Below, piece after piece: positions 7,921-17,386 of a stretch of DNA of 63,295 nucleotides. The stretch is taken from assembly GCA_905235135.1 (NCBI GenBank), contig CAJOKR010000055.1, positions 1-63,295 on the forward strand. The letters are read 5' to 3'. This stretch comes from an uncultured Bacteroidales bacterium (lineage in GTDB: Bacteria; Bacteroidota; Bacteroidia; Bacteroidales; WCHB1-69). The number at the start of each line of letters is the position of its first letter. The first letter of the stretch is position 1. The notes beneath the pieces were generated by a model. That model saw nothing but the letters and a program-made list of their open reading frames with translations, was not told the DNA's origin and made no database searches. A program made the position numbers and the translations under genes.

Positions 7921-9892
7921 ATGGAAAATATCAAACATCATCATCACGAAGAAGTTGAACACGAACATGGCCACTGCGGATGCCAGGGTCTCATTCTCAC
8001 GAGCATCATCATGAGCATAATTTGCGTGAGCAGATTGTCAAGATTGCCGTTACGGTGGTTTTGCTGATTGCGGCGGTGCTGATTGAGAAACACACGTCGT
8101 TGACTACCTGGCAGCTACTGCTGGTTTACCTCGTGCCGTATCTGCTGATTGGTTTCGACACGCTGAAAGAGGCGGCGGAAGGGTTGGCGCACGGCGAGGC
8201 CTTCAACGAACATTTCCTGATGTCGGTGGCCACCATCGGGGCACTCTGCATCGGGTTCCTGCCCGGTGCGGAAACCCAATTTCCGGAGGCGGTTTTTGTG
8301 ATGCTCTTCTTCCAGGTTGGCGAGCTTTTCGAAGGGTACGCTGAGGGCAAGGCGACAGCATCGCCCATCTGATGGACATTCGCCCCGACACGGCCAACGT
8401 GGAACGTGACGGTAATCTTCTGATAGTCAGTCCCGATGAGGTCGGGGTAGGGGAGAACATCGTTATTCGTCCGGGCGAGAAAGTGCCGTTGGACGGGGTC
8501 ATCACGGAAGGTGCCACCGCGCTGAACACAATCGCGCTTACGGGTGAGAGTGTGCCCCGCGAGGTGGCGGTCGGCGATGAGGTGACTTCCGGTTGCGTCA
8601 ACATTTCCGGGGTCGTAAAAGTGCGCACGACCAAGAGTTTTGGGGAGAGTACGGTATCGAAAATCATCCGTTTGGTGGAGGATGCCGGCGATCATAAGTC
8701 GAAAAGCGAGACCTTCATCAGCCGTTTTGCGCGGGTTTATACGCCCGTGGTGGTCTTCTCGGCCGTCGCATTGGCGTTGCTGCCGCCGCTCTTATCCGGT
8801 GATTTCGCCACGGCCTTCCCTGTGTGGCTTTACCGCGCCCTGCTCTTCCTGGTGGTTTCCTGTCCGTGTGCGCTGGTCATCAGCGTGCCGCTCACCTTCT
8901 TCGGTGGCATTGGCGGGGCTTCGCGCAACGGTATTCTCGTTAAAGGGGCCAACTACATGGATGTGCTTGCCAAGGTCGATACGGTGGTCTTCGATAAGAC
9001 GGGAACGCTTACACACGGGCAGTTTGCCGTGGAAGCGGTTCACCCTGAGACTCTCGACGAACGGCAGCTGCTGCATCTTGCCGCGCATGTGGAGCACTTT
9101 TCCACCCATCCAGTGGGCGCGGCCCTTCGAGACGCTTTCCCCGATGAAGCTACCGACGGCTGCCAAGTGTCTGACGTGGACGAGATTGCTGGTCATGGGG
9201 TGAAAGCTAAAGTGGGCGATTTGTGGGTGAGCGTCGGTAATGCCAAGATGATGGAGGCGGTGGGCGCGAAATGGCACGACTGCCACCTTACCGGCACCGT
9301 CATCCATGTGGCGGTCAACGGGGAATATGCCGGCCACATTGTCATCAACGATAGAGTAAAGGCAGACAGTGCCGAGGCGATTTCAAAGCTGCGGGAGCTC
9401 GGTGTGCGCCGTACCGTGATGCTCACCGGCGACCGCAAGGAGGTGGCGAAGGATGTTGCCAACAAACTGTCGCTGAGCGAGTTCCATGCAGGATTGCTGC
9501 CAACGGAAAAGGTGGATTATGTGGAACGATTTTTGCAAGAGAAGCCGGACGGCACGTTTTTGGCGTTCGTGGGTGACGGCATCAACGACGCCCCGGTTTT
9601 GGCCCGCGCTGACGTGGGCATCGCCATGGGCGGTTTAGGCAGTGATGCTGCCATCGAAGCCGCCGACGTGGTGCTGATGGACGACAAACCGTCCAAGATC
9701 GCGTCCGCCATCCGGATTGCCCGCCGCACGCTGCGGATTGCCCGCCAGAACGTCGCTTTCGCCATCGGCGTGAAAGTCGCCGTGCTGCTGCTCGCCGCCC
9801 TCGGCCTCGCCACGATGTGGATGGCGGTTTTCGCCGACGTGGGCGTCACCGTGCTGGCGGTATTGAACGCCATGCGGGCGATGAGAGGATAG
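7921..9892 (+). CDS. zntA: P1B-2-type zinc/cadmium/lead-exporting ATPase, with two frame breaks
   Basis: ATP-driven export of Zn2+, Cd2+ or Pb2+ across the inner membrane. The reading starts at 7921 with a His-rich N-terminus (HHHH, then HEHGHCGC), shifts frame near 7985 (continuing HSHEHHHEH) and again near 8352 (the peptide resumes DSIAHLMDIRPD). Corrected length is about 657 aa. From 8372 on the protein is intact: actuator domain with TGES, CPC in a membrane helix (SCPCALVIS), phosphorylation motif DKTGTLT, HP motif (HPVGAAL), GDGINDAPVL, and the Lys and DxG of the last two helices that mark the P1B-2 class. Both breaks look like one lost base, so either two sequence errors or an inactivated gene. 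The Fur-family gene downstream and the operator pair upstream suggest metal-responsive control. Confidence 0.85.
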
Positions 9893-9918
9893 AGGTGATG
9901 CGTGGAAGATTGGACGAG

Positions 9919-9950
9919 ATTCCGTGACCTCCTATCGCCGGTCACGGAAT
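9919..9950. repeat. Perfect 11-bp-arm hairpin between zntA and the Fur-family gene
   Basis: ATTCCGTGACC and GGTCACGGAAT flank a 10-base loop. No T-run follows, so it is more likely an RNA-stabilising hairpin, a REP-like element or a regulator site than a terminator. Confidence 0.6.
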
Positions 9951-9981
9951 GGAGTTGAGATGATTGTAAGTGCTTGATAAT

Positions 9982-10395
9982 ATGAACAATATAACAGAAG
10001 AACAAACCCTACAAAATGCTGGCATCCGCGTGACGGCGGTGCGGCTGTTGTGGCGCACCATCTGCCGCGGGTTCGCTGGTATCTTCAACTTGGCAGACCT
10101 GGAAGAGGCTCTGCCCACGGTCGATAAATCCACCCTCTTCCGCACGCTCACCCTCTTCAGCGACAGCCATCTGATCGATGCCATTGATGATGGATCCGGC
10201 TCGCAGAAATACTGCCTGCGGAGCGCTGACGACCCGCTTTGTGGTGTGCGGCATGTCCATTTCAGCTGCCATGTCTGTCACCGCACGGTTTGCCTCACCG
10301 ATGTCACCCTGCCGGAAGTCGCACTCCCCGAGGGCTATACCGTCGAGGACATCGAGTATGTGGTGAAAGGAGTCTGCCCGAAATGCAGGGGATAG
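9982..10395 (+). CDS. Fur-family metalloregulator (Zur/PerR/Fur not resolved)
   Basis: 137 aa from the ATG at 9982 (an in-frame GTG at 9970 is possible). The winged-helix part carries DKSTLFRTLTLFSDSHLI as the recognition region. The dimerisation part has HVHFSCHVC and a C-terminal CPKC, the two CxxC pairs that form the structural zinc site of Fur proteins. It follows zntA by about 90 bases and probably shares its transcript. The natural inference is control of the efflux pump through the palindromes at 7792-7843, but metal specificity cannot be read from sequence. Confidence 0.85.
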   Translation: MNNITEEQTLQNAGIRVTAVRLLWRTICRGFAGIFNLADLEEALPTVDKSTLFRTLTLFSDSHLIDAIDDGSGSQKYCLRSADDPLCGVRHVHFSCHVCHRTVCLTDVTLPEVALPEGYTVEDIEYVVKGVCPKCRG

Positions 10396-10447
10396 AGGCC
10401 CGTTTTCAGCACGCGGGATTGCCGTCTGTCTGTATTCATAATTTGTA

Positions 10448-10455
10448 TATATTTG
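10448..10455 (+). promoter_or_regulatory. -7 box for rbfA
   Basis: TATATTTG, a TAnnTTTG match, about 20 bases before the rbfA ATG. Confidence 0.6.
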
Positions 10456-10474
10456 CCGTTTCAAATTTTTGACG

Positions 10475-10810
10475 ATGAATACGACAAGACAACAGAAAAT
10501 TGAGTCCATGCTGCAGCGCGAACTTGCGAACATTTTCCTCGCTGACAGCCGCAACGTATATAAGTGCATGATTACCGTGACGAAGGTGACGGTCACATCC
10601 GACCTCTCCATTGCCCGTGCTTACCTCAGTATCTACAATACGGCAGACAAAGAGGTGATTATCAGTCTGATAAGAGAAAATACAAAGGACATCCGCTACC
10701 GCCTTGGACAGCAGGTGCGCAACCAACTGCGGGTGGTTCCGGCTCTTGAGTTCTTCTTGGACGACACGCTCGACTATTTGGAGCGGATTGACGAACTTCT
10801 GAAAAAATAG
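10475..10810 (+). CDS. rbfA: Ribosome-binding factor A
   Basis: 111 aa, small single KH-like domain protein that binds immature 30S subunits and helps 16S rRNA 5'-end processing. Recognised from the N-terminal RQQKIESMLQRELANI helix, the ITVTKVTVTSDLSIARAYLS strand region and the C-terminal VVPALEFFLDDTLDY. The ATG at 10475 follows the -7 box. Its stop TAG overlaps the next gene's GTG by one base, indicating translational coupling. Confidence 0.93.
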   Translation: MNTTRQQKIESMLQRELANIFLADSRNVYKCMITVTKVTVTSDLSIARAYLSIYNTADKEVIISLIRENTKDIRYRLGQQVRNQLRVVPALEFFLDDTLDYLERIDELLKK

Positions 10811-12057
10811 TGGCCAAAACGACGAATAAAACGGCATTTTTCGTTGCATGGCGTTATCTTTTCTCCAAAAAGGAGCATAATATCATCAACGTCATCTCCG
10901 GAATCTCCATGATCGGCATCATGGTGAGCACTGCTGCGCTCGTGGTCGTGCTTTCCGTGTTTAATGGCATGTCCGATATTATCGGCGGCTGGTTCAACGC
11001 CCTCCACGCCGACTACGAGGTGACTTTGCGCGAAGGGAAATCGTTCGCTACCGACAGTTTTCCGCTTCAACAGCTCAGTCAACTTCCTGACGTGAAGGTG
11101 GTTAACGAGATTGTCTGCGATATGTCCTTAGCCAACTACGATGACCGTCAGGAGCTGCTTTACGTGAAGGGCGTTCCCGACAGCTATTTCCAGACCAACG
11201 GTTTCGACGGCATGTTGATAGACGGCGACACGGCCCTCTACAAGCTGCGACAGCCCTGCGCGATTATGGGCACCGGCGCGGCGGGCAAACTGGAAATCAA
11301 CCTGTTGAGCTACAAGCTCATGGAGATGTACTACCCCAAACGCACGAAGAAGAATTTTGCCAATCCGACGGATGCCTTTAATACCCAGTATGTTATCCCC
11401 AATGGCGTGCTCTGCACCAACACTAATTATGACGAGAATTACATCTTCTGTCCGATTTCGTTCGTTCGCGAGCTGATGAACTACGACGGCGAGGTAACCT
11501 CGGTGGAAATCCAGCTCAAAGATGGGGCGAACAGCAGCAAAATCCGCAAGCAAATCGTGGATATTGTGGGGGATAAATACGTGGTAAAAGACCAGCGGGA
11601 ACAGGAAGATTCGCTCTACAAAACCATGAAGTCGGAGAAATTCATGATTTACCTCATTCTCGCTTTTATCCTGATTCTCGCGGCCTTCAACATCATCGGG
11701 GCGTTGGGTATGCTGATTCTGGAAAAGAAAACCGACACGGCCGTTCTGTTCAGTATGGGTGCTTCCAAATCGCTGATACAGAAAGTGTTCGTGGTAGAAG
11801 GAATAATGGTTTCCGCGTTGGGCGGGCTGGCCGGCACGCTGCTCGGTGCGCTGATATGTTTCCTGCAGCAAACCTTCCACATCGTGAAATTGGGCGGTGG
11901 CGGCGCACACTACATCATCCCCTACTATCCCGTACAAATCCGCTTTTCCGACATCGTGATAGTGTTATTTACAATATTGGTAATCAGTTTGTTAACCTCG
12001 CTGATTCCCGCTTATAACCTCAAGAAATCCGACATTTACCGAAATACAGCCTTATGA
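10810..12057 (+). CDS. FtsX-like ABC transporter permease (LolC/LolE type)
   Basis: 415 aa, GTG start sharing one base with the rbfA stop. Topology is that of lipoprotein-releasing permeases: a first transmembrane helix (about 27-50, ending in VFNGMSD), a periplasmic domain of about 220 residues, then three C-terminal helices (about 277-303, 325-348, 378-402). The start FFVAWRYLFSKKEHNIINVISGISMIG is characteristic of LolC/E. The family works with a LolD ATPase to extract lipoproteins from the inner membrane; no lolD is present here. It is followed by porZ with a 4-base overlap (ATGA). Confidence 0.85.
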   Translation: MAKTTNKTAFFVAWRYLFSKKEHNIINVISGISMIGIMVSTAALVVVLSVFNGMSDIIGGWFNALHADYEVTLREGKSFATDSFPLQQLSQLPDVKVVNEIVCDMSLANYDDRQELLYVKGVPDSYFQTNGFDGMLIDGDTALYKLRQPCAIMGTGAAGKLEINLLSYKLMEMYYPKRTKKNFANPTDAFNTQYVIPNGVLCTNTNYDENYIFCPISFVRELMNYDGEVTSVEIQLKDGANSSKIRKQIVDIVGDKYVVKDQREQEDSLYKTMKSEKFMIYLILAFILILAAFNIIGALGMLILEKKTDTAVLFSMGASKSLIQKVFVVEGIMVSALGGLAGTLLGALICFLQQTFHIVKLGGGGAHYIIPYYPVQIRFSDIVIVLFTILVISLLTSLIPAYNLKKSDIYRNTAL

Positions 12058-14399
12058 AGAAATGTATTGCGTTGATTATTATGCAGTTGCTTGCCGTGGT
12101 CAGCTTTGCGCAGTCGGCTATCGGGAGTTTTCAGGCGCATACGGCCATGAACAAGTTCGTGTCTGTTGCGACGGATGCCACCACCGTCTATGCAGCTTCC
12201 GTCAACGGGCTGATGCTGTTAGATAAAAGCTCCATCTATGACGAGCAGCCCGAGACTTCCACTTGGACAAAAGTGGAGGGACTTTCGGATATCGACATCG
12301 TCCGGATTTTTCACGACGATGTTTATAACATACTGGTTATCAGTTATAGTAATGGCAATATTGACTTGATTCAGGATGACCGGATTGTGAATGTTCGGGA
12401 TGTGAAGGACAAGTCGCTGACGGGTTCCAAGCGGTTGCAGGTGTGTCGCGAGTTGGACGGACAGTTGTACCTCGTCTATCCGTTCGGCGTTGTGATTTTG
12501 GATTTGTCCGACAAGGTGATTACCGACACGTGGTTCACGAAGCGCGAGGGTCGGCAGTTCACGCCCACGGACATCGCGCTTGCGGGGCAGCGGTATTACA
12601 TCTCGACCACTGAGGGGGTCTATAGCATCGCCAAAAACTCGCCGATAGTCAATGATTTCTCGCAGTGGGAGCAGGAGAATGAGATGAATGTGTCGTTTCT
12701 GGCTGCTGCCGCCGACCGTATTTTCGCCGTGAAAATTGCCGATGAGGATGAGGAAGACGGCCAGGATACGTTGTATGTAAAGGCGGTAAATGACTGGGAG
12801 TCAACGGGAAAGAGTTATCTGAAAGTGAAATATATGGCTTCGAAGCATGACACGCTGCTGGTTTGCAATTGGGATGGGGTGGAGTTGTTGAATGCGGATG
12901 CGGAGCGTTATTACTTTGCTATGTGGTATGAGTCGCCGAACTATCCGGATGTTCGCGAGGCCGTGTTGGACGGTGGCAATATCTGGTCGGCGGATCATGT
13001 TTACGGGCTGGTACAGAGCAATATGACCTATTTCTCGCACAAGTTTTTTGAGACGTCGGGGCCGTTTATGGATTATGTGGAGCGGATTGTTTCGCAAAAC
13101 GGGGTTGTGGCGGCGGTACATGGCACGCGCATGGCCTCCACGGCGTACGCGCCCGGCTACCGTTACCCTGCGCTCAGTTGGTATCAGAACCAGGAATGGG
13201 AGTGCAACAGCTCGGATTTTCTGCATTTCGATCCCGATAAACCCACCTACGATTTGACGAATGTGGCCATCAACCCGAAAAACGAGTCTGAATGGGCGGT
13301 TGCGTCGTGGGGCAACGGTATTTTCAAATGCAAAGACCATAATCCGGTGGAGCATTATAATGCCGCCAATTCCCTCTTGGATTCCGTTTCTACAGGTTCG
13401 ACATATGTCTCGGGTCTTCAGTATGACAAGAAAGGAAATCTTTGGGTGACAAATAGTTACTGCAATACGATGTTGAAGATGCTGGAACCCGACGGCACGT
13501 GGCATCGGTATAATATCGCCTCTTATTTAGGGGCAACCTCGATCGGGGAGGTGGTGGCCGACAAGCTGCTGGTGGATTCCCGCGGCTACAAATGGATGAA
13601 TTTCCCGCGTGCCGGCGTGAAGTACTCTCTGATTGCCTATAAGGACAACGGCACCTACGACAATGTCGGTGATGACCGTGTTGCCCAAATCGACATGAAC
13701 GCCGCTGCTGAGGTGACCTCCTCCACCGTCTATTGCATGGCCGAGGACCACGACGGGGAGATTTGGATCGGCACTGACAAGGGCGTGAAGGTGATTTACT
13801 ACCCGAGCAAAGTTTTCGACGGAGGTGTCTATCCCCGGAATATTCTGTTGGAGCAGGATGGTTATGTATCCGTTTTGCTTGAATATGAGGAGGTTACCGC
13901 AATTGCCGTGGATGGGGCCAACCGCAAATGGATCGGCACCAACAAGGCTGGTGTTTTCCTGATGAGTGAGAACGGTCAGGAGCAGCTGCTGCATTTTACT
14001 GCCGAGGACAACCCGCTGTTCTCCAATCAGATAGTGGATATCAACGTCAATGATTTAACCGGCGAGGTCTTCTTTGCCACCTCCAACGGGCTGGTCAGCT
14101 ACAAGGGCACGGCCACTGGCGGTTTTGAAACTTACGAAGACCTGCCGATATATCCCAATCCCGTTCCCCACGGCTATACCGGCGCAGTAGCCGTCAACGG
14201 GCTGAAGGCCAATTCGTTGTGTAAGATTACCGACAGCTCCGGAAAGCTGGTCTGGCAGGGCTACAGCGAAGGCGGCCAGCTGGTCTGGTACTGCAAAGAC
14301 TTCCACGGCAACCGCCCCGCCACCGGTGTCTATTACGTGATGGTCTCCGATGATGAGGGCAAAGATAAGATAGTCACGAAGTTCGTGTTCATCAATTAA
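12054..14399 (+). CDS. porZ: Type IX secretion component PorZ
   Basis: 781 aa with a signal peptide (cleavage after SFAQ). It has the expected PorZ architecture: two seven-bladed beta-propellers built from two-component-regulator-propeller-like repeats (early SYSNGNIDLI; late EDHDGEIWIGTDKGVKV and NRKWIGTNKAGVFLMSENG) and a C-terminal beta-sandwich resembling a T9SS sorting domain (DLPIYPNPV, then GVYYVMVSDDEG). In Porphyromonas gingivalis PorZ sits in the outer-membrane attachment complex and hands A-LPS to the PorU sortase. Length and the adjacent recO match the known arrangement. Start overlaps the upstream permease stop by 4 bases. Confidence 0.9.
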   Translation: MKKCIALIIMQLLAVVSFAQSAIGSFQAHTAMNKFVSVATDATTVYAASVNGLMLLDKSSIYDEQPETSTWTKVEGLSDIDIVRIFHDDVYNILVISYSNGNIDLIQDDRIVNVRDVKDKSLTGSKRLQVCRELDGQLYLVYPFGVVILDLSDKVITDTWFTKREGRQFTPTDIALAGQRYYISTTEGVYSIAKNSPIVNDFSQWEQENEMNVSFLAAAADRIFAVKIADEDEEDGQDTLYVKAVNDWESTGKSYLKVKYMASKHDTLLVCNWDGVELLNADAERYYFAMWYESPNYPDVREAVLDGGNIWSADHVYGLVQSNMTYFSHKFFETSGPFMDYVERIVSQNGVVAAVHGTRMASTAYAPGYRYPALSWYQNQEWECNSSDFLHFDPDKPTYDLTNVAINPKNESEWAVASWGNGIFKCKDHNPVEHYNAANSLLDSVSTGSTYVSGLQYDKKGNLWVTNSYCNTMLKMLEPDGTWHRYNIASYLGATSIGEVVADKLLVDSRGYKWMNFPRAGVKYSLIAYKDNGTYDNVGDDRVAQIDMNAAAEVTSSTVYCMAEDHDGEIWIGTDKGVKVIYYPSKVFDGGVYPRNILLEQDGYVSVLLEYEEVTAIAVDGANRKWIGTNKAGVFLMSENGQEQLLHFTAEDNPLFSNQIVDINVNDLTGEVFFATSNGLVSYKGTATGGFETYEDLPIYPNPVPHGYTGAVAVNGLKANSLCKITDSSGKLVWQGYSEGGQLVWYCKDFHGNRPATGVYYVMVSDDEGKDKIVTKFVFIN

Positions 14400-14402
14400 G
14401 AT

Positions 14403-15116
14403 ATGATTGTCACCACTCCCGGAATCGTAATGCACGCCACCAAATACGGCGACACCTCGCTGATTGTGAAGATTTTCACGCAACAGCAAGGTAACCAGTC
14501 GTTTATCGTGAAAAATGCGTTCCGGAAGAACAACCGTTTCGCGGCCTCCTATTTCACCCCGTTGGCCATGATGGACATCTCCTACGACGACCACAGCAAG
14601 AGTTCGCTGAAGTATCTGAAGGACATTACCCCGCGAAGGGCGGATGTTCCGATGTACTATGACCCAGCGAAGAGTTCCATCTTATTGTTTTACAACGAGA
14701 TACTCTATAAGTTGTTGATGGATTCGGGGCAGGATGAGGTCTTGTTCGATTTCCTGCAGGATGAGATCGCGAAAGTACACGGTGCACAAGAAAACATGGC
14801 TGAACTGCCGCTGCGGTTCCTGTTGCGTCTCAGTCGCGTGATGGGTTATGAGCCGGAAGACAATTTCACCGACAACACCCCGTATTTTTCCCTACAGGAG
14901 TGCCGTTTCCAGCCCTTCTTCATCGAAGATGCCGGCATCCTGACGCAGCCGCAGAGCCGTTATCTGCATCTGTTGTTGAATCAACGCGAGCCCGTGCCCG
15001 TCAACCGAACTTTACGTACTGCCCTGTTGAAGGGTCTCGTTGCCTACCTCCAGATGCACAACGAGCAGATCCGGAAAATCGACTCATTGGAGATTCTGGC
15101 TACGGTATTGCATTAA
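14403..15116 (+). CDS. recO: DNA repair protein RecO
   Basis: 237 aa with an N-terminal OB fold (TTPGIVMHATKYGDTSLIVKIFT) and a helical C-terminal part (LLRLSRVMGYEP). RecO works with RecR to load RecA on SSB-coated single-stranded DNA. The C-terminal zinc-binding cysteines found in some homologs are not evident, as in many Bacteroidota RecO proteins. It starts 3 bases after porZ ends, so it is the last gene of the rbfA-permease-porZ-recO run. A palindromic repeat follows 6 bases after its stop. Confidence 0.9.
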   Translation: MIVTTPGIVMHATKYGDTSLIVKIFTQQQGNQSFIVKNAFRKNNRFAASYFTPLAMMDISYDDHSKSSLKYLKDITPRRADVPMYYDPAKSSILLFYNEILYKLLMDSGQDEVLFDFLQDEIAKVHGAQENMAELPLRFLLRLSRVMGYEPEDNFTDNTPYFSLQECRFQPFFIEDAGILTQPQSRYLHLLLNQREPVPVNRTLRTALLKGLVAYLQMHNEQIRKIDSLEILATVLH

Positions 15117-15122
15117 ATGTAT

Positions 15123-15151
15123 GTAGAGCCGCCATATTATGACGGCTCTAC
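15123..15151. repeat. 29-bp palindromic repeat, GTAGAGCCG family, copy 2
   Basis: Same arms (GTAGAGCCG, CGGCTCTAC) and 29-base length as the copy at 5804-5832; cores CCATATTATGA versus TTATATTATGG, the second being nearly the reverse complement. Lies between convergent recO and the beta-helix gene. Confidence 0.75.
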
Positions 15152-15193
15152 GGTTGGATTCGCCGTTTGTGTAATTCGCCCGATACAACGATA

Positions 15194-17386
15194 TTAATTC
15201 GCCGTCACCACCGAGAACGACGACCCCACGGTGACGGTCTTGCTGCTGCCGCCGCTGTAGGTGGCTCCCGTGTAGTAATTGTGCCAGTTGGTGCCGCCGG
15301 TGATGCTGCCGCCGTACTTCAACGTGTAGGTGCCCTGGACGAACTCGGGGCTGCTGAAGGTCATGATGGCCGATGAACCGCCGCCGCCAGGTCCGGGACC
15401 GCCGCCACCGCTGATGGAGGGGACTTTGAAGGTCAGAATGACTTCGTTATCGCTGTTGCGGATTAGCTGGACGGCGTTGTTGCCCGCGTGCGTGTATTTG
15501 AGCGCGTGCTGCGTGCAGGCGCTGGCCGTCGGGCTCGAGTACATGCCGCTCGGGGCAGTGCCGACGATGGTGCCGCCCGTGATCCCGAACGTGTAGTTGT
15601 CGCAGTCGAAGGCCTCCTCAGGAGCATGGTTGGCTGCCGCGATGGTGAAACCTCCCGTGATGTACATCGGGCCGTTGCAGTCGATGGCGTCGTTGTTGGT
15701 GGAGGTGGCGTAGGTCGTGCCGCCGTTGATATAGAGGTAGTTGGCCGCGTTGATGGCGTCGTCGCCGGTGGACGAGATTTCGAGCTGCCCGCCGTTGATA
15801 TTCAGGATGTTTTTGCTCTCGATGCCTTCGCCGCCCTCGCCGCTCTGTGTGCAGGTGACGGTGATGATGCCGCTGTTGATGGTCAAGTTGCCGCCGCTGC
15901 GGATGGCTTTCGGGTTACAGTAGTCGCTGTTGTCGCCGCCTGGTCCTGGCCAACCACCGCCGCCACCGGAAACGGTGAAGCGTGCACCGGACGTGGAAAC
16001 ATTGAGCGTGAGCAGCGAATCAGCCGCATTCACCGCCCCGATGACGATGGAACTGTCGGCGCGGATGCCCTTGCCTCCCGCGCCGCCGCTGCTACAGGTG
16101 ATGTCGCCACCGGTGATATGAAGGTGTGCGTCGGATTTGATGCAACTACAAGAGTATGAGTCTTTTGTGGAGCCCGAGACGGTGTATGCCGCGCCCGAAC
16201 CCGCTGTGGTGATGTTTACCGTGCCGCCGTTGATGAAGACACTGCCATCGGCGGAGATGCCCTTGCCGCCGTTGTTGCTCGTCGGCAACGTGATGGTCAG
16301 ATTGCCACCGTTGAGGTGCACCTCGCCGTCGGTGACGATGGCCGAGCAGTACGACGGATCATTCACGCCGTCCACGGTCTCCATCACTGTCGCGCCCGAA
16401 GCCGTGATGGTGATGTCGCCACCGTTGATGGTGATAGTCTGGTCGCTCTTCAGCCCCTTGGTTTGCGCGCCCGAAGCGGTAATGGTAATCGTGCCGCCGT
16501 TGATGGTCAGGATGCTGTCGCACTTCACGGCCTTGGTGTCGGCAGTGGCCACGGTCACATTCAGCGTGCCGCCATTGATTTCGATGAATCCCGTATCGCC
16601 GTCAAGTCCGTCGCCGGTGGTGCCCGACACGGTGACGCTGCCGTTGTGCATCCGGATGTAATCGCCGTGCAGACCGTCTGATACAGCGGAAGTTACAACG
16701 ATGTTGCCGCCGTAAATCTCAATGTAGTCACCCGAAGAGATGGCGTGTTTGGTTTTCCCCTCGACAGTGAGGGTGCCGCTGCCGTTGAAGAAAACCTGCC
16801 CTTTGCTGTAGAACGCGGCCTTCTGTGAGCCGTTGGCGCAGTCTTTCAGATAGTTGGTGCCGGTAAGGATTACCGTCATCTTCTTGTCAATCACGGAGTT
16901 GATAGCCGCTCCGGTGGTGCTTGTAATCGAAACACCCTCCAAGGAGACGTTGAATCGCTTGTCGCTGCTGATTTTGAAGGAACCGTCCGTGGTGGTGCCC
17001 GAAAGGTGGTAGGTGATGTCGGTCAAACCTGCCGTGGAGACCACAGTCACGTAAGCCGCGCTGTCGGTGATGGTCACGCCCGAGGCTGCTAACGGGTTGG
17101 TGATGTTGACGGTCGTGCCGTTGTATATAATATAGATGTCGTAGGTGGGCATCAGCGTGTCGTTGCTGAAGGTCACGCTGTCGATTTCGGAGAACGGCAG
17201 GGAGGTGTAACTACCATTGACGTTGAATATCGCGCTGTTATTCAGCAGGTTGATGCTGTCAATTTGGCTGATTTTCTTCTCGAAGATGATATTGCCGTTG
17301 CGGTGTGTGTGCAGATAATATTCCTGCGCACCCAACATACACACACTCATCACGCACACGAGGGTCAGAAAGATTTGCTTTTTCAT
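15194..17386 (-). CDS. Secreted beta-helix protein of the Cthe_2159 (carbohydrate-binding) type
   Basis: 730 aa with a signal peptide (MLGAQ). From about residue 120 it is built of many repeated rungs such as LTINGGTITITASG, VFINGGTVNITT and LYINGGTTYATST, the signature of the Cthe_2159/DUF4353-type right-handed beta-helix, reported for a founding member to bind acidic polysaccharide and calcium. Gly/Pro-rich loops (GGGGGWPGPGGD and GGGGPGPGGGG) interrupt the helix, and the last 60 residues form a different beta domain. The N-terminal 70 residues resemble its operon partner (ISQIDSINL and SEIDSVTFSN compared with SDIRKMTFGE). The ATG overlaps the upstream gene's stop by 4 bases. A surface-exposed glycan-binding role is inference. 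Confidence 0.8.
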   Translation of the reverse strand: MKKQIFLTLVCVMSVCMLGAQEYYLHTHRNGNIIFEKKISQIDSINLLNNSAIFNVNGSYTSLPFSEIDSVTFSNDTLMPTYDIYIIYNGTTVNITNPLAASGVTITDSAAYVTVVSTAGLTDITYHLSGTTTDGSFKISSDKRFNVSLEGVSITSTTGAAINSVIDKKMTVILTGTNYLKDCANGSQKAAFYSKGQVFFNGSGTLTVEGKTKHAISSGDYIEIYGGNIVVTSAVSDGLHGDYIRMHNGSVTVSGTTGDGLDGDTGFIEINGGTLNVTVATADTKAVKCDSILTINGGTITITASGAQTKGLKSDQTITINGGDITITASGATVMETVDGVNDPSYCSAIVTDGEVHLNGGNLTITLPTSNNGGKGISADGSVFINGGTVNITTAGSGAAYTVSGSTKDSYSCSCIKSDAHLHITGGDITCSSGGAGGKGIRADSSIVIGAVNAADSLLTLNVSTSGARFTVSGGGGGWPGPGGDNSDYCNPKAIRSGGNLTINSGIITVTCTQSGEGGEGIESKNILNINGGQLEISSTGDDAINAANYLYINGGTTYATSTNNDAIDCNGPMYITGGFTIAAANHAPEEAFDCDNYTFGITGGTIVGTAPSGMYSSPTASACTQHALKYTHAGNNAVQLIRNSDNEVILTFKVPSISGGGGPGPGGGGSSAIMTFSSPEFVQGTYTLKYGGSITGGTNWHNYYTGATYSGGSSKTVTVGSSFSVVTAN

